Assembly: GCA_911728435.2 (NCBI GenBank)
Contig: OU452216.1
Coordinates: forward strand, 1,233,981-1,297,980
DNA: 64,000 bases
Origin: Apoderus coryli
Lineage: Eukaryota; Arthropoda; Insecta; Coleoptera; Attelabidae
Direction: 5' to 3'
Shown here: positions 1 to 13,370 of the stretch, one piece after another
Position numbering within the stretch: position 1 is the first letter of the stretch
How the letters are laid out: the number at the start of each line of letters is the position of its first letter
Notes under the pieces: model-generated
The model's input: the letters and a program-made list of their open reading frames with translations, nothing else
Told to the model about the DNA's origin: nothing
The model's database searches: none
Made by a program: the position numbers and the translations under genes

Positions 1-1225
1 AGTAATATTTGGAATAATTTTTTGATTTCTTTAGATTTCAAATCAAGATTTTTTGAAAGTTAAACTATAAGCTCAAATTTATATACAGGGTGAATCAAAA
101 ATGTATTTCTTTCTTTTGTTAAGGTGAAATAGTAATATTTTGAATAATTTTTTGATTTCTTTAGATTTCAAATCAAGATTTTTTGAAAGTTAAACTATAA
201 GCTCAAATTTATATACAGGGAGAATCAAAAATGTATTTCTTTATTTTGTTAAGGCGAAATAGTAATATTTGGAATAATTTTTTGATTTCTTTAGATTGCA
301 AATCAAGATTTTTTGAAAGTTAAACTATAAGATCAAATTTATATACAGGGTGAATCAAAAATGTATTTCTTTATTTTGTTAAGGTGAAATATTTTGAATA
401 ACTTTTTGATTTCTTTAGATTTCAAATCAAGATTTTTTTAAAAGTTAAACTATAAGCTCAAATTTATATACAGGGTGAATCAAAAATGTATTTCTTTATT
501 TTGTTAAGGCGAAATAGTAATATTTGGAATAATTTTTTGATATCTTTAGATTTCAAATCAAGATTTTTTGAAAGTTAAACTATAAGCTCAAATTTATATA
601 CAGGGTGAATCAAAAATGTATTTCTTTATTTTGTTAAGGTGAAATATTTTGAATAATTTTTTGATTTCTTTAGATTTAAAATCAAGATTTTTTGAAAGTT
701 AAACTATAAGCTCAAATTTATATACAGGGTGAATCAAAAATGTATTTCTTTATTTTGTTAAGGTGAAATATTTTGAATAATTTTTTGATTTCTTTAGATT
801 TAAAATCAAGATTTTTTGAAAGTTAAACTATAAGCTCAAATTTATATACAGGGTGAATCAAAAATGTATTTCTTTATTTTGTTAAGGTGAAATATTTTGA
901 ATAATTTTTTGATTTCTTTAGATTTCAAATCAAGATTTTTTGAAAGTTAAACTATAAGCTCAAATTTATATACAGGGTGAATCAAAAATGTATTTCTTTA
1001 TTTTGTTAAGGTGAAATAGTATTGTTTTGAATAACTTTTTGATTTCTTTAGATTTCAAATCAATATTTCTTTGAAAGTTAAACTATAAGCTCAAATTTAT
1101 ATACAGGGTGAATCAAAAATGTATTTCTTTATTTTGTTAAGGTGAAATAGTAATATTTGGAATAATTTTTTGATTTCTTTGGGTTTCAATTCAAGATTTC
1201 TTTGAAAGTTAAACTATATGCTCCT
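1..1225. repeat. Tandem array A1 (~120-130 bp units)
   Basis: About nine head-to-tail copies of an AT-rich unit, cut by the left window edge. Each unit contains ATATACAGGGTGAATCAAAA, then a TTTGATTTCTTTAGATTTC block, then GTTAAACTATAAGCTC. Units differ mainly in whether a six-base AGTAAT/AGTATT insert is present, which gives the two period lengths. The last unit is a diverged variant (GGGTTTCAATTCAAG) followed by TATGCTCCTAGAGG. The same variant closes nearly every other array, so it marks a fixed end of the array. No coding potential is seen. Confidence 0.95.
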
Positions 1226-1720
1226 AGAGGTTTTCTACGGGGTAACTCAAAAATGTTTCTATTTATTTTCAATAATAGATAGAAACATTTTCAGATTTTC
1301 AGCTCTGGCAATACTTTTTTTTAATTATTTTTTTGTAATTTTTTTTTTTTATTTTTTTTTTTGAAAATTTTTTTTTTCGAAATTTTTTTTTTTTAAATTT
1401 TTTTTCAAAATTTTTTTTTTTTTAAATATTTTTTTCTTTATTTTTTTTATTGACACATTTCTTTTTCCTTAAAATTTTTTTTCTTGATTTTTTTTTTTCC
1501 TTTTTTTTTATAATCCTCAATGACTTTTTTTATAGATAAAACTACCACACAACGACTGGGAAATCCCGAAGGGATTTCTTTTAATATTAATAAAACCCGT
1601 ACAGTCCGTCTCTGTCTAAAATTGGGAAAAAAAGACCAAAAGTGTGGCGGATTTGGCATCTAGCCACGCCGAAGGCGTGGCCCCCGCTTTATTGATATAG
1701 AAACTTTATTTTTTGCACAA
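1226..1720. repeat. Array tail B1: poly-T segment with two GAA-loop hairpins
   Basis: Conserved tail after the array. It has TCTACGGGGTAACTC, then CAGCTCTGGCAATAC, long poly-T runs, and two perfect stem-loops. Hairpin 1 (1560-1578) is GAAATCCC-GAA-GGGATTTC. Hairpin 2 (1663-1681) is GCCACGCC-GAA-GGCGTGGC. The GC-rich hairpins stand out sharply in this AT-rich DNA. Related segments follow each of the other arrays. The role is unknown; a rolling-circle end signal or a structured RNA are both possible. Confidence 0.85.
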
Positions 1721-4700
1721 TAGAATAGGCTATATATCAAAGCTGATTCAATGCATTAAAATTATGTATTTTAATCATTAATATACCTCTGCACAAACGA
1801 AATTAAAGTGTGAGAAGGAGGTGAATAACTTTTTCTACGAGAAAATTCAAGAAAACAACAACACAATACTGCAAAAAATGCTACTACTAAATCAATAAAT
1901 TTACCTTTTTGCAACATCTACCATGCAATAAAAGCATTTTGATTTATACTAGGCACTGTTCTAAACACGGCAGTGCACTTTTACGGTATGGTACGGCCCT
2001 TTATTACATTTTTATTTGTAAACTAAAAATGTTGGAAATTCTTCCGAGACTTCGTACATCCATCAATCTGACATAAATGATTGTTATGTATTGTTGTAAC
2101 CTGACGTCTTCTGGTACCGATTCAGTTCTGTCATTACTGTTAATTTGTCACAAAAACTTTCAATGAAACTAAATATGGATATGTGATTATAATAAGAAGC
2201 CATATACACCTATAATAAGTATCCATATAAATAGAAGGAATAAAAAACTACCTATAGTAAAATTAAACTGCCACTCATAAACTTTCGCAGAGAATAACAA
2301 CAATGAACACAAATTATGAGTAAACATTGCACAGTAAGTATTGTACATAAATTCTTTATTTTAGGCTACTAACTAGGTACCTACTACCATCGAAAATATA
2401 CTACGACTACGATTTTTATATCTACGGTTCTACTACTACACAATGTAATACATTCGTTGTTGTTCTTACCTACCTATATTATATTAAACACAGACATAGG
2501 TAGAATACCTAATAAATGTAACTACCTACTTCAAATACGTAATGAAGGTTATATTAAACAACAAAGTGATAGAAACAGAAATATACCTATGCAAGTAAGT
2601 ACCGATTCAGTTCTGTCATTACTGTTTTTGTTAATTCCAAGTAGTAGGTATACTAAAAACTTTCAATGAAACTAAATATAGATATGTGATTTTGTAGCGA
2701 TATTAAATAAGTATCCATTATAAATAGAAGTAAGGAATAAAAAACTACCTATAGTAAAATTAAACTGCTACTTATTTATCTTATACCTAGAAAATCACGT
2801 ACCTATAACTACACTTACTTGCTGAATGTTTTTATTTCAAAATACACAATAATTAAAATTTCTTAAACTACAAATACAACACAGTTTTGTGTTAGGTGCA
2901 TAGGTAATTTAAGTATATAAATAAACTAAATTTGGACTACGCGCGACATCATCACACACATTTTAAAAACATTGGTATATTAATAGGTATAACCTACACA
3001 CACTGAAAATATTATAATAAACCGAAGGAAATTTCATAATTTTTAAACACCAAATCATGATTTTGTTTATGTCGCCTGAGCAGAGCTTCGTTGGTCACTT
3101 TATAGTCCACATAATTTTAACAAACGGCTGTATGTCCACATTTTGAACGCCTATTTTGTTGATAGTGTCAGTTTGGGTTAGGTATTAACAATTTCTCACT
3201 AAAATTACTTCAAATATACAATGGCATATTCTAAATTTACTACAAATACTTTTAATAACCATTTTATAACAATACAATTTAACAACATGTTGATAGGAAT
3301 TGAAAACTGTTAGGCTATTAATGTACACAAATAAAACCAAATTATGACGTGACCTAGAAGTGTCAACCAAACAAAAATAAGTGACACTAACGTCAGAAAA
3401 AAAATCTGCCAAATTATGACGTGAAACTAGAGGTGCAACTATATTGGAATTTGTCGATTTATTTTGAAAGCCATTTTCATGACTATATTCTTAGAAAAGC
3501 ATATGGGACATGCAATTTCGGATATTTTTATTAACAATCCTATAAAAAGAATTACGTAAATTGCATTGAACAAGTATTAATCTTTAAATCTCATTTCACA
3601 ACAACGAGGAGTAGCAATTTTCACTCACCTATTTTAAACGCACGTTCCTTTTACAGAACAAAAAAGTTTGTGAAGTTAGCGTCGAACAATATGTGCCTGA
3701 GTTGTAACCTATGGATAGGATGACGTCTTTTGGTACCGATTGAAGATGAACAAAATCTGGAGCAATAATATGGCAACGCCGCTATACTCCGTCATCAGTC
3801 ACCCGACCTGAATAGTTTTGCAAAAATCCGCACAACATATCATAACCATAAACATCCATAAAACAACGTAAATACAATAATTTCCAAAAATATTACTGTA
3901 AAAGACAGAATGGAAATTGAAAAAGAATATATACCGGCAGGTAAGTGTACAATTATATAAAATACGGTTATCACCGTACACTTTGATGAAATTATTTGTT
4001 GACATTCCGCAACGACTTAACTTACCATTATTTGTAGGAAAAACTCAAAATACGATACCAAGAGAGAGGAAACAAAAAATAAATAACATGGCTCATTTTC
4101 CACATTAGTTTTACAACATATATGCAAACATTGGGTTCATAAAAGGAGAGGTTTTAGTTCATGTGTTACCAGTTACGAATGACGTGAATCTTTCACCTAC
4201 ATGCTAGGTAAAATATTTACAACATATTATCACAATTAAATCTTACCATATACACCTTTTCAGCAGACGAAGGCACTCCTCAAACTACCAGATAGACGTC
4301 TGAATCTCTAACCACCACTGAAAAGCATCTCAATAAAAACTTTACAAGAACCATAACAAGAATTTAATACCTATCGACTTTAAACTATTCTTACTCTAAT
4401 TCAATATAATATTCAATATCTAAGTGTTTTATTTCTTACTTTAGAGCAAACTTGAATCCATTTTTCAAGTTATACCTACTGTACCGAGGAAAAGCTATCT
4501 AATTAAATTTTCTATTTTCATTTTTTGCATCCAGCTACATAAATATGCTTTTAACAACGTGAGTACTTTGTAAAACTAAGTATCTACTATTTACTGAAAC
4601 TTATTCTCGATCAGAAAATACCAACAATTACAATTTACAGTTTTTATAATCCATTTATCAGGAAGAATTTGTTTGAGATACCTAGGTAGGTATGTCGTTT

Positions 4701-6480
4701 ATGTTGTACATATTAATGAAGTTTATAAAAAGGAAGGTAGGTACATTATTATTATTATTTAGATTTGTTTGAAACTAAACTAAAGGTTACTAGGTCAATT
4801 TCATCTTATTGATCTCGGTCAGGGTTGTTTCCAAATAACTAATGACGTACGTACTTAGATGACTAATTTTATTATAGATTTACAATTTTCGTATTAAACC
4901 TAACTTTACCTGTTTAATTAATTAAATTTAGTATATTATATTAATAAAATAAATGTTGTACTATTTTAGGACAGCTAAAATAAAGGTTACTAGGTCAATT
5001 TCATCCGGTCAGGGTCAGGATAGTTTCCAAATAACTAACGACGTACGGTACTTAGCTGGCTAATTTTATACAAAGGTTCTCCATTCGTCAAGAAAGTAGA
5101 TATTCATACGTACGTCGTTACTACATTCCTATAATAGATCAGGTGGTGAAGGGTAGCATAACCAACTACGTACATTAGGACAGTGTTGCCTACGTTATCT
5201 GTTATATAAACGGATTTCACAATATCTGTAGGTGCATTCTTACGCTGGCTGCATGTGATTTAAAGCAGTATTATTTGTCTTTGTTTATCTCATTGCGTGA
5301 CAAATTTTGCTTCACTTTATCACAAATATTCGCAGCTTGATATAAGTGGACTTATTGTCATCTGTGGAACAATGCTATTATTTAAAATGACGTCATACGT
5401 ACGACGTACGTATCTAAAATCGAGAGAATTTGATCATATGTTTTGGATGACGTCATATTGTTTATCTTACGATTTATTTACCAAAAAATTAGGGTTTCTT
5501 TTTTAATTTACAAATTCCACTACTAAATTAAATTAAAATGCCTACATTTAGTTTTAATTTCCTGATACCGAATTTATTCTTACGTTACAAAGAACTGGAT
5601 AAAATACAAGTCTCATTACCTACCTACCTGTTTTTGTCCAAAAACTAATTACAGATGATGACCTAGATCAAAACATTCAATGAAACAAAATAGGTACGTA
5701 ATTTTGTTAAGTTTAAGTCTTAAAGTAAGTATAGCCATTATATATATTCATATAAATAGGACAGAATAAATAATATTCTGTGTAAATAGTACTTATCATG
5801 TTTTTATACAAAAATTATAAACCGTAAACACAACAAATCAATATAGAATTAACTACACTTTTTATTTTATACACCACGTATTATTATTATTAGCGGATGC
5901 TGACGACCAAATTTCCATTTCCAAATTGATTTCTGTCTCTTGCCTGTAGGTCCATATTTTGAATGCTTCAAGTTATTTCGTTTTTTTTTTTAAGTTACCG
6001 CCTAAGCGAGTACTAACTATTATTGGCCTCTTGCTCTTTCTCAGTAGGATACAACCAGCACAGTTTATTTTTATCAAATATAGTTACAATGCATACTACT
6101 ACTGGTTACTTTTAACCTCCAAGCCCCATAATATAACCTATTTATTTATGACGTGAAACTAGAAGTGTCAACAAAACAAAAATAAGTGACACCAACGTCA
6201 GAAGAAAATTCTGCCAAATTATGACAAACCAACGAAGCCAAAATAGATAGACAGATAGTCCTAAAATTAACGTCCGCCGCTATTAACGTTAACGTTAATT
6301 GAACACCAACGATTTTCAAATAGACAGATGTGGTAGGTTTATAAAATGATGATCGGCAGCCATTTTTAGGCTAGCAGATTTAAAATACCTAACTAATATA
6401 TTTATAGTAGGTATTTTTTAAGGACAAAAAAGGAATATTTTCTTTAAAAGAGAAATTTTTAGCATAGGCTTTAAATTTAT
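1721..6480. repeat. Macro-repeat body C1
   Basis: AT-rich body of the composite repeat, nearly identical over long stretches to 8,326-11,815 and partly to 13,371-16,400, 36,796-37,745 and 38,891-40,675. It carries many TAGG/CCTA short repeats. Two ATTATGACGTGA motifs flank about 80 bp near 3,335-3,425. Two TGACGTCA palindromes lie near 5,390 and 5,450. Short open frames (60-85 codons) lack conserved domains, and their apparent conservation only reflects duplication of the DNA. I see no gene. Confidence 0.8.
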
Positions 6481-6820
6481 ATACAGGGTGAATCAAAAAT
6501 GTATTTCCTTATTTTAATAGAAACATTTTCAGATTTTCAGCTCTGGCAATACTTTTTTTTAATTAATATAATTTTTTTTCTTGATTTTTTTTTTAGGTAC
6601 AAAAACATTTTTCAATAATAAGCACCATGTACAGGGTGATACAAAAACAACATTAATTATCCCACATTTAAGAAATTTTAAATGTATAGAAATGTATATA
6701 CGGGGTGAATCAAAAATGTATTTCTCTATTTTTTTAAGACTTTTAGACATGCTGCAGAACCTTAACAGCGATAAGTGACTTTTTATTTTCTTTAAAAGAG
6801 AAATTTTTAGCATAGGCTTT
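6481..6820. repeat. Collapsed array and tail remnants
   Basis: Near 6,480-6,590 one array-head sequence joins directly to the CAGCTCTGGCAATAC tail and a poly-T run, so a whole array appears reduced to less than one unit. Further single ACAGGGTG-type heads follow near 6,632 and 6,698. The block looks like recombination debris between arrays. Confidence 0.6.
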
Positions 6821-7845
6821 AAATTTATATACAGGGTGAATCAAAAATGTATTTCTTTATTTTGTTTAGGTGAAATAGTAATATTAACTTTTTGATTTCT
6901 TTAGATTTCAAATCAAGATTTTTTGAAAGTTAAACTATAAGCTCAAATTTATATACAGGGTGAATCAAAAATGTATTTCTTTATTTTGTTTAGGTGAAAT
7001 AGTAATATTTTGAATATTTTTTTGATTTCTTTAGATTTCAAATCAAGATTTTTTTAAAAGTTAAACTATAAGCTCAAATTTATATACAGGGTGAATCAAA
7101 AATGTATTTCTTTATTTTGTTAAGGTGAAATAGTATTGTTTTGAATAACTTTTTGATTTCTTTAGATTTCAAATCAAGATTTTTTGAAAGTTAAACTATA
7201 AGCTCAAATTTATATACAGGGTGAATCAAAAATGTATTTCTTTATTTTGTTAAGGTGAAATAGTATTGTTTTGAATAACTTTTTGATTTCTTTAGATTTC
7301 AAATCAAGATTTTTTGAAAGTTAAACTATAAGCTCAAATTTATATACAGGGTGAATCAAAAGTGTATTTCTTTATTTTGTTAAGGTGAAATATTTTGAAT
7401 AACTTTTTGATTTCTTTAGATTTCAAATCAAGATTTTTTGAAAGTTAAACTATAAGCTCAAATTTATATACAGGGTGAATCAAAAATGTATTTCTTTATT
7501 TTGTTAAGGTGAAATATTTTGAATAACTTTTTGATTTCTTTAGATTTCAAATCAAGATTTTTTGAAAGTTAAACTATAAGCTCAAATTTATATACAGGGT
7601 GAATCAAAAATGTATTTCTTTATTTTGTTAAGGTGAAATAGTATTGTTTTGAATAACTTTTTGATTTCTTTAGATTTCAAATCAAGATTTCTTTGAAAGT
7701 TAAACTATAAGCTCAAATTTATATACAGGGTGAATCAAAAATGTATTTCTTTATTTTGTTAAGGTGAAATAGTAATATTTTGAATAATTTTTTGATTTCT
7801 TTGGGTTTCAATTCAAGATTTCTTTGAAAGTTAAACTATATGCTC
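6821..7845. repeat. Tandem array A2 (~120-130 bp units)
   Basis: About eight units of the same family as the array at the window start, ending in the same diverged GGGTTTCAATTCAAG unit and TATGCTCCTAGAGG. Units are only a few per cent diverged from those in the other arrays, which points to recent amplification or gene conversion. Confidence 0.95.
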
Positions 7846-8325
7846 CTAGAGGTTTTCTACGGGGTAACTCAAAAATGTTTCTATTTATTTTCAATAATAG
7901 ATAGAAACATTTTCAGATTTTCAGCTCTGGCAATACTTTTTTTTAATTAATTTTTGAATTATTTTTTTTTTAATTTTTTTTTTTTAATTTTTTTTTTGAA
8001 ATTTTTTTTTTTTAAATTTTTTTTTTTAATTTTTTTTTTTTAAATTTTTTTTTAATAATAGAAACATTTTTTTCCTTGAAATTTTTTTTTTTTTGATTTT
8101 TTTTTTCATTTTTTTTGCCACCCTCAATGACTTTTTTTATAGATAAAACTACCACACAACGACTGGGAAATCCCGAAGGGATTTCTTGTTAATATATACT
8201 AACGGGCGTACAGTCCGTCTCTGTCTAAAATGGGGAAAAAAATACCCATTTTGGAGCCACTAAGGCTCCAGTTTCGCCGAAGGCGAAACCGCAGCGCTGC
8301 CTATAATAGAAAATTTCCTTTTTGC
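7846..8325. repeat. Array tail B2: poly-T segment with a chain of hairpins
   Basis: Same tail type, with more structure. Hairpin 1 (8167-8185) is GAAATCCC-GAA-GGGATTTC. Then come AAAATGGG/CCCATTTT (8227-8252), TGGAGCC-ACTAA-GGCTCCA (8252-8270), GTTTCGCC-GAA-GGCGAAAC (8271-8289) and the palindrome GCAGCGCTGC (8291-8300). Compared with the first copy, the last GAA hairpin has three changed base pairs, all compensated. Confidence 0.85.
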
Positions 8326-11300
8326 ACAATAGAATAGGGTACTTTTCAAAGCTGATTGAATTCATTAAAATTATGTATTTTAATCATTTATATACCTCTG
8401 CACAAACGGAATTAAAGTGTGAGAAGGAGGTGAATAACTTTTTCTACGAGAAAATTCAAGAAAACAACAACACAATACTGCAAAAAATGCTACTACTAAA
8501 TCAATAAATTTACCTTTTTGCAGCATCCCCACATACAATAAAAGCCTTTTGATTTATTCTAGGCACTGTTCTAAACACGGGAGTGCACTTTTACGGTATG
8601 GTACGGACCTTTATTACATTTTTAATTGTAAACTAAAAATGTTGGAAAATCTTCCGAGACTTCGTACATCCATCAATCTGACATAAGTTATTGTTATGTA
8701 TTGTTGTAACCTGACGTTTTTTGGTACCGATTCAGTTCTGTCATTACTGTTAATTTGTCACAAAAACTTTCAATGAAACTAAATATGGATATGTGATTAT
8801 AATAAGAAGCCATATACACCTATAATAAGTATCCATATAAATAGAAGGAATAAAAAACTACCTATAGTAAAATTAAACTGCCACTCATAAACTTTCGCAG
8901 AGAATAACAACAATGAACACAAATTATGAGTAAACATTCCACAGTAAGTATTGTACATAAATTCTTTATTTTAGGCTACTAACTAGGTACCTACTACCAT
9001 CGAAAATATACTACGACTACGATTTTTATATCTACGGTGCTACTACTACACATTATTATGATCAAAACAACAACATCTAATTACAGTGAAATCGTACCTT
9101 TTGCAAACACAGACATAGGTAGAATACCTAATAAATGTAACTACCTACTTCAAATACGTAATGAAGGTTATATTAAACAACAAAGTGATAGAAACAGAAA
9201 TATACCTATGCAAGTAAGTACCGATTCAGTTCTGTCATTACTGTTTTTGTTAATTCCAAGTAGTAGGTATACTAAAAACTTTCAATGAAACTAAATATAG
9301 ATATGTGATTTTGTAGCGATATTAAATAAGTAGTATAGTATAGTAGTATAATAGGTATCCATTATAAATAGAATTATAAATAGAAGTAAGGAATAAAAAA
9401 CTACCTATAGTAAAATTTAACTGCTACTTATTTATCTTATACCTAGAAAATCACGTACCTATAACTACACTTACTTGCTGAATGTTTTTATTTCAAAATA
9501 CACAATTATTAAAATTTCTTAAACTACAAATACAACACAGTTTTGTGTTAGGTGCATAGGTAATTTAACTATATAAATAAACTAAATTTGGACTACGCGC
9601 GACATTATCACACACATTTTAAAAACATTGGTATATTAATAGGTATAACCTACACACACTGAAAATATTATAATAAACCGAACGAAATTTCATAATTTTT
9701 AAACACCAAATCATGATTTTGTTTATGTCGCCTGAGCAGAGCTTCGTTGGTCACTTTATAGTCCACATAATTTTAACAAACGGCTGTATGTCCACATTTT
9801 GAACGCCTATTTTGTTAATAGTGTCAGTTTGGGTTAGGTATTAACAATTTCTCACTAAAATTACTTCAAATATACAATGGCATATTCTAAATTTACTACA
9901 AATACTTTTAATAACCATTTTATAACAATACAATTTAACAACATGTTGATAGGAATTGAAAACTGTTAGGCTATTAATGTACACAAATAAAACCAAATTA
10001 TGACGTGACCTAGAAGTGTCAACCAAACAAAAATAAGTGACACTAACGTCAGAAAAAAATTCTGCCAAATTATGACGTGAAACTAGAGGTGCAACTATAT
10101 TGGAATTTGTCGATTTATTTTGAAAGCCATTTTCATGACTATATTCTTAGAAAAGCATATGGGACATGCAATTTCGGATATTTTTATTAACAATCCTATA
10201 AAAAGAATTACGTAAATTGCATTGAACAAGTATTAATCTTTAAATCTCATTTCACAACAACGAGGAGTAGCAATTTTCACTCACCTATTTTAAACGCACG
10301 TTCCTTTTACAGAACAAAAAAGTTTGTGAAGTTAGCGTCGAACAATATGTGCCTGAGTTGTAACCTATGGATAGGATGACGTCTTTTGGTACCGATTGAA
10401 GATTGAACAAAATCTGGAGCAATAATATGGCAACGCCGCTATACTCCGTCATCAGTCACCCGACCTGAATAGTTTTGCAAAAATCCGCACAACATATCAT
10501 AACCATAAACATCCATAATCCAAAGAAGTAGAGAATGTCCATAGTGTCAAATTATAACATAAATCCATCTGTCATTATAATTATGGTCTACTAAACTGTC
10601 TATAGTACAACAACGTAAATACAATAATTTCCAAAAATATTACTGTAAAAGACAGAATGGAAATTGAAAAAGAATATATACCGGCACGTAAGTGTACAAT
10701 TATATAAAATAGGGTTATCAGCGTACACTTTGATGAAATTATTTGTTGACATTCCGCAACGAATTAACTTACCATTATTTGTAGGAAAAACTCAAAATAC
10801 GATACCAAGAGAGAGGATACAGAAAATAAATAACATGGCTCATTTTCCACATTAGTTTTACAACATATATGCAAACATTGGGTTCATAAAAGGAGAGGTT
10901 TTAGTTCATGTGTTACCAGTTACGAATGACGTGAATCTTTCACCTACATGCTAGGTAAAATATTTACAACATATTATCACAATTAAATCTTACCATATAC
11001 ACCTTTTCAGCATACGAAGGCACTCCTCAAACTACCAGATAGACGTCTGAATCTCTAACCACCACTGAAAAGCAACTCAATAAAAACTTTACAAGAACCA
11101 TAACAAGAATTTAATACCTATCGACTTTAAACTATTCTTACTCAATGGACATTAGATTTATTTCAATAACAATATCTAAGTGTTTTATTTCTTACTTTAG
11201 AGCAAACTTGAATCAATTTTTCAAGTTATACCTACTGTACCGAGGAAAAGCTATCTAATTAAATTTTCTATTATGAGGGCAACATCGGTAGGTAGGTACA

Positions 11301-11815
11301 TTATTATTATTACCTATTATTATTATTTAGATTTGCTTGAAACTAAATTAAACGTTACTTCAGGTGAACCTATAGGTTGTAGGTACCTACATATTACTAG
11401 GTGCCGAATACCTACTTATGTCTGTTTTTGTTCAAAAAGTAATTACAATGCATACTACTTCTGTTTACTTTTAACCTCCAAGCCCCATAATATAACCTAT
11501 TTATTTATGACGTGAAACTAGAAGTGTCAACCAAACAAAAATAAGGGACACCAACGTCAGAAGAAAATTCTGCCAAATTATGACAAACCAACGAAGCCAA
11601 AATAGATAGACAGATAGTCCTAAAATTAACGTTAATTGAACACCAACGATTTTCAAATAGACAGATGTGGTAGGTTTATAAAATGATGGTCGGCAGCCAT
11701 TTTTAGGCTAGCAGATTTAAAATACCTAACTAATATATTTATAGTAGGTATTTAGTATAAAATTTTTTAAGGACAAAAAAGGAATATTTTCTTTAAAAGA
11801 GAAATTTTTAGCATA
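8326..11815. repeat. Macro-repeat body C2
   Basis: Second long copy of the C body, close to the copy at 1,721-6,480 in order and sequence. It differs by indels, including ~100 bp present here near 10,518-10,611 but absent from the first copy, and a shortened right part after ~11,270. No gene is supported; the small open frames repeat those of the first copy. Confidence 0.8.
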
Positions 11816-12830
11816 GGCTTTAAATTTATATACAGGGTGAATCAAAAATGTATTTCTCTATTTTTTTACCATTTTTTTTAACACGATAGGTGACTTTATT
11901 TTCTTTAAAATAGAAATTTTTAGCATAGGTTTTAAATTTATATACGGGGTGAATCAAAAATGTATTTCTTTATTTTGTTAAGGTGAAATATTTTGAATAA
12001 CTTTTTGATTTCTTTAGATTTCAAATCAAGATTTTTTGAAAGTTAAACTATAAGCTCAAATTTATATACAGGGTGAATCAAAAATGTATTTCTTTATTTT
12101 GTTAAGGCGAAATAGTAATATTTGGAATAATTTTTTGATATCTTTAGATTTCAAATCAAGATTTTTTGAAAGTTAAACTATAAGCTCAAATTTATATACA
12201 GGGTGAATCAAAAATGTATTTCTTTATTTTGTTTAGGTGAAATAGTAATATTTTGAATAACTTTTTGATTTCTTTAGATTTAAAATCAAGATTTTTTCAA
12301 AGTTAAACTATAAGCTCAAATTTATATACAGGGTGAATCAAAAATGTATTTCTTTATTTTGTTAAGGTGAAATATTTTGAATAATTTTTTGATTTCTTTA
12401 GATTTCAAATCAAGATTTTTTTAAAAGTTAAACTATAAGCTCAAATTTATATACAGGGTGAATCAAAAATGTATTTCTTTATTTTGTTAAGGTGAAATAG
12501 TATTGTTTTGAATAACTTTTTGATTTCTTTAGATATCAAATCAAGATTTTTTGAAAGTTAAACTATAAGCTCAAATTTATATACAGGGTGAATCAAAAAT
12601 GTATTTCTTTATTTTGTTAAGGCGAAATAGTAACATTTGGAATAATTTTTTGATTTCTTTAGATTTCAAATCAAGATTTTTTGAAAGTTAAACTATAAAA
12701 TCAAATTTATATACAGGGTGAATCAAAAATGTATTTCTTTATTTTGTTAAGGTGAAATAGTAATATTTGGAATAATTTTTTGATTTCTTTGGGTTTCAAT
12801 TCAATATTTCTTTGAAAGTTAAACTATATG
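11816..12830. repeat. Tandem array A3 (~120-130 bp units)
   Basis: About eight units of the same tandem family. The first two are diverged and separated by a short non-repeat piece. The array ends in the usual GGGTTTCAATTCAA variant and TATGCTCCTAGAGG. Confidence 0.95.
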
Positions 12831-13046
12831 CTCCTAGAGGTTTTCTACGGGGTAACTCAAAAATGTTTCTATTTATTTTCAATAATAGATAGAAACATTT
12901 TCAGATTTTCAGCTCTGGCAATACTTTTTTTTAATTATTTTTTTGTAATTTTTTTTTTTTATTTTTTTTTTTGAAAATTTTTTTTTCGAAATTTTTTTTT
13001 TTTAAATTTTTTTTTCAAAATTTTTTTTTTAAAATTTTTTTTTTTT

Positions 13047-13092
<46 letters not shown>

Positions 13093-13370
13093 CACATTTC
13101 TTTTTCCTTAAAATTTTTTTTCTTGATTTTTTTTTTCCTTTTTTTTTATAATCCTCAATGACTTTTTTTATAGATAAAACTACCACACAACGACTGGGAA
13201 ATCCCGAAGGGATTTCTTGTTAATATTAATAACGGGTGTTGTTCGCGTTTCTTTCTAAAATTGGGAAAAAAACGCATGATTTGCGTGCAAGTTGGCATCT
13301 CGCCATGCCGAAGGCATGGCCCCAGCTGTATTTATATCGAAACTTTAGTTTTTTAAGACTGGAATAGGCT
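12831..13370. repeat. Array tail B3: poly-T segment with GAA-loop hairpins
   Basis: Tail with the longest T runs of the window (near 13,060-13,090). Hairpin 1 lies at 13198-13216. Hairpin 2 (13302-13320) is GCCATGCC-GAA-GGCATGGC, one compensated base pair away from the first copy's stem. An extra ACGCA/TGCGT stem lies at 13272-13286. Sequence between the hairpins differs from other copies far more than the flanks do. Confidence 0.85.

Noticed and set aside
2457..2669. Repeated open frame containing STDSVLSLLFLLIPSSRYTKNF (also at 9,037 and 39,273)
   Set aside because: The frame is shared only because the DNA is duplicated. Start positions differ between copies and there is no sign of codon-level constraint.
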